Shown: piece after piece, positions 63,631 through 64,000 of the stretch
How positions within the stretch are numbered: the stretch's first letter is position 1
How the letters are laid out: every line of letters starts with the position of its first letter
DNA from: JBCDCY01 sp039180875
Lineage (GTDB): Bacteria; Pseudomonadota; Alphaproteobacteria; Rhodobacterales; Rhodobacteraceae
DNA: 64,000 nucleotides
Direction of reading: 5' to 3'
Assembly: GCA_039180875.1 (NCBI GenBank)
Contig: JBCDCY010000002.1
Span: 379,512-443,511, forward strand
Notes under the pieces: model-generated
Told to the model about the DNA's origin: nothing
Databases searched by the model: none
The model's input: the letters and a program-made list of their open reading frames with translations, nothing else
Program-made: the position numbers and the translations under genes

Positions 63631-64000
63631 ATGGCCAAGACTGCAAATCCCCGCCGCGTTGCCGGGAATGAGGCACAGGCGATCTCCAAGACGCTGCGTG
63701 TCTCGCCCCAGAAGCTCAATCTGGTGGCGGCGATGATCCGCAAGCAGCCGGTGGAGAAGGCGCTGACGACGCTGATGTTCTCGCCCAAGCGGATCGCCAT
63801 AGATGTGCGCAAGACGCTGCAATCGGCCATCGCCAACGCCGAGAACAACCACGGGCTCGACGTCGACAGCCTGGTGGTGGCGGAGGCTTATGTCGGCAAG
63901 AACCTGGTGCTGAAGCGCGGCCGGGGGGGGGGCCCCCGCCCCGACCGGCGGGTCCAGAAGCCCCACACCCCGAACACAAAAACCGAGCGCGGAGGGGAGG
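63631..64000 (+). CDS. rplV: 50S ribosomal protein L22 (partial, 3' end suspect)
   Basis: Open to the window edge (123 codons). Residues 1 to about 93 are good L22: KTLRVSPQKLNLVAAMIRK, KTLQSAIANAENNHGLDVDS and AYVGKNLVLKRGR. After RGR the expected basic tail (RxRGRxGRI, then KPF and beta residues) is replaced by GGGPRPDRRVQKPHTPNTK, coded by a 10-G run followed by C-rich and A-rich sequence. I think the last ~90 bases contain errors. Confidence 0.9.
   Translation, partial: MAKTANPRRVAGNEAQAISKTLRVSPQKLNLVAAMIRKQPVEKALTTLMFSPKRIAIDVRKTLQSAIANAENNHGLDVDSLVVAEAYVGKNLVLKRGRGGGPRPDRRVQKPHTPNTKTERGGE

Overview
The window looks like chromosomal DNA of a very GC-rich alphaproteobacterium, most likely Rhodobacterales-like. 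Grounds: the order rpmH-rnpA-yidD-yidC-MOSC-engB-argB, a YidC that begins MDDQTKN, an EF-G with a lineage-type insertion before NIIDTPGH, a PuuE-UraD fusion, and the intact tRNA-Trp-secE-nusG-rplKA-rplJL-rpoBC and str/S10 blocks. This assignment is by recognition; no search was run. No rRNA, CRISPR array, insertion sequence or prophage was seen.

Layout. 1-2.2 kb: a broken-off sugar ABC binding protein divergent from an FGGY sugar kinase. 2.3-6.4 kb: two fasciclin proteins (one fused to RTX repeats, one a lipoprotein) facing a DUF6502-DUF5666 pair; two matching 17-bp inverted repeats sit exactly 18 nt from the two divergent start codons. 6.4-13.9 kb: leftward argB, engB, MOSC, yidC, an inserted membrane GGDEF/EAL protein, then yidD, rnpA and rpmH. 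yidD has no usable ATG, GTG or TTG and appears to start at CTG. rnpA may start either at CTG or at a GTG upstream of rpmH, which would nest rpmH inside it. 14-21.4 kb: TVP38 protein, flavin disulfide oxidoreductase, histidine kinase whose stop codon lies inside a tRNA-Arg, and putA.

21.6-28.8 kb is an accessory surface-glycan-type locus: a sulfotransferase/coiled-coil/DUF616 fusion, a GT2 glycosyltransferase, a PhyH-type dioxygenase, and a 953-residue GT2-methyltransferase-GT2 protein whose two GT halves are duplicates. 28.8-34.7 kb is a urate catabolic block (PuuD, PuuE-UraD, AllA, NCS2 permease, AllE); HIU hydrolase and allantoate amidohydrolase are not in the window. 34.8-38.2 kb: a CoA-transferase/hydratase pair resembling Mct and Meh, with an MFS transporter. 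38.3-42.2 kb: the four-gene Anbu module (ATP-grasp, alpha-E, transglutaminase, Anbu peptidase).

42.4-64 kb is the core expression block: tRNA-Trp, secE, nusG, rplK, rplA, rplJ, rplL, rpoB, rpoC, an oppositely oriented GT2 gene, then rpsL, rpsG, fusA, tuf, rpsJ, rplC, rplD, rplW, rplB, rpsS and the start of rplV. The final ~90 bases contain a 10-G run and stop matching the conserved L22 C-terminus, which suggests an error-prone contig end.
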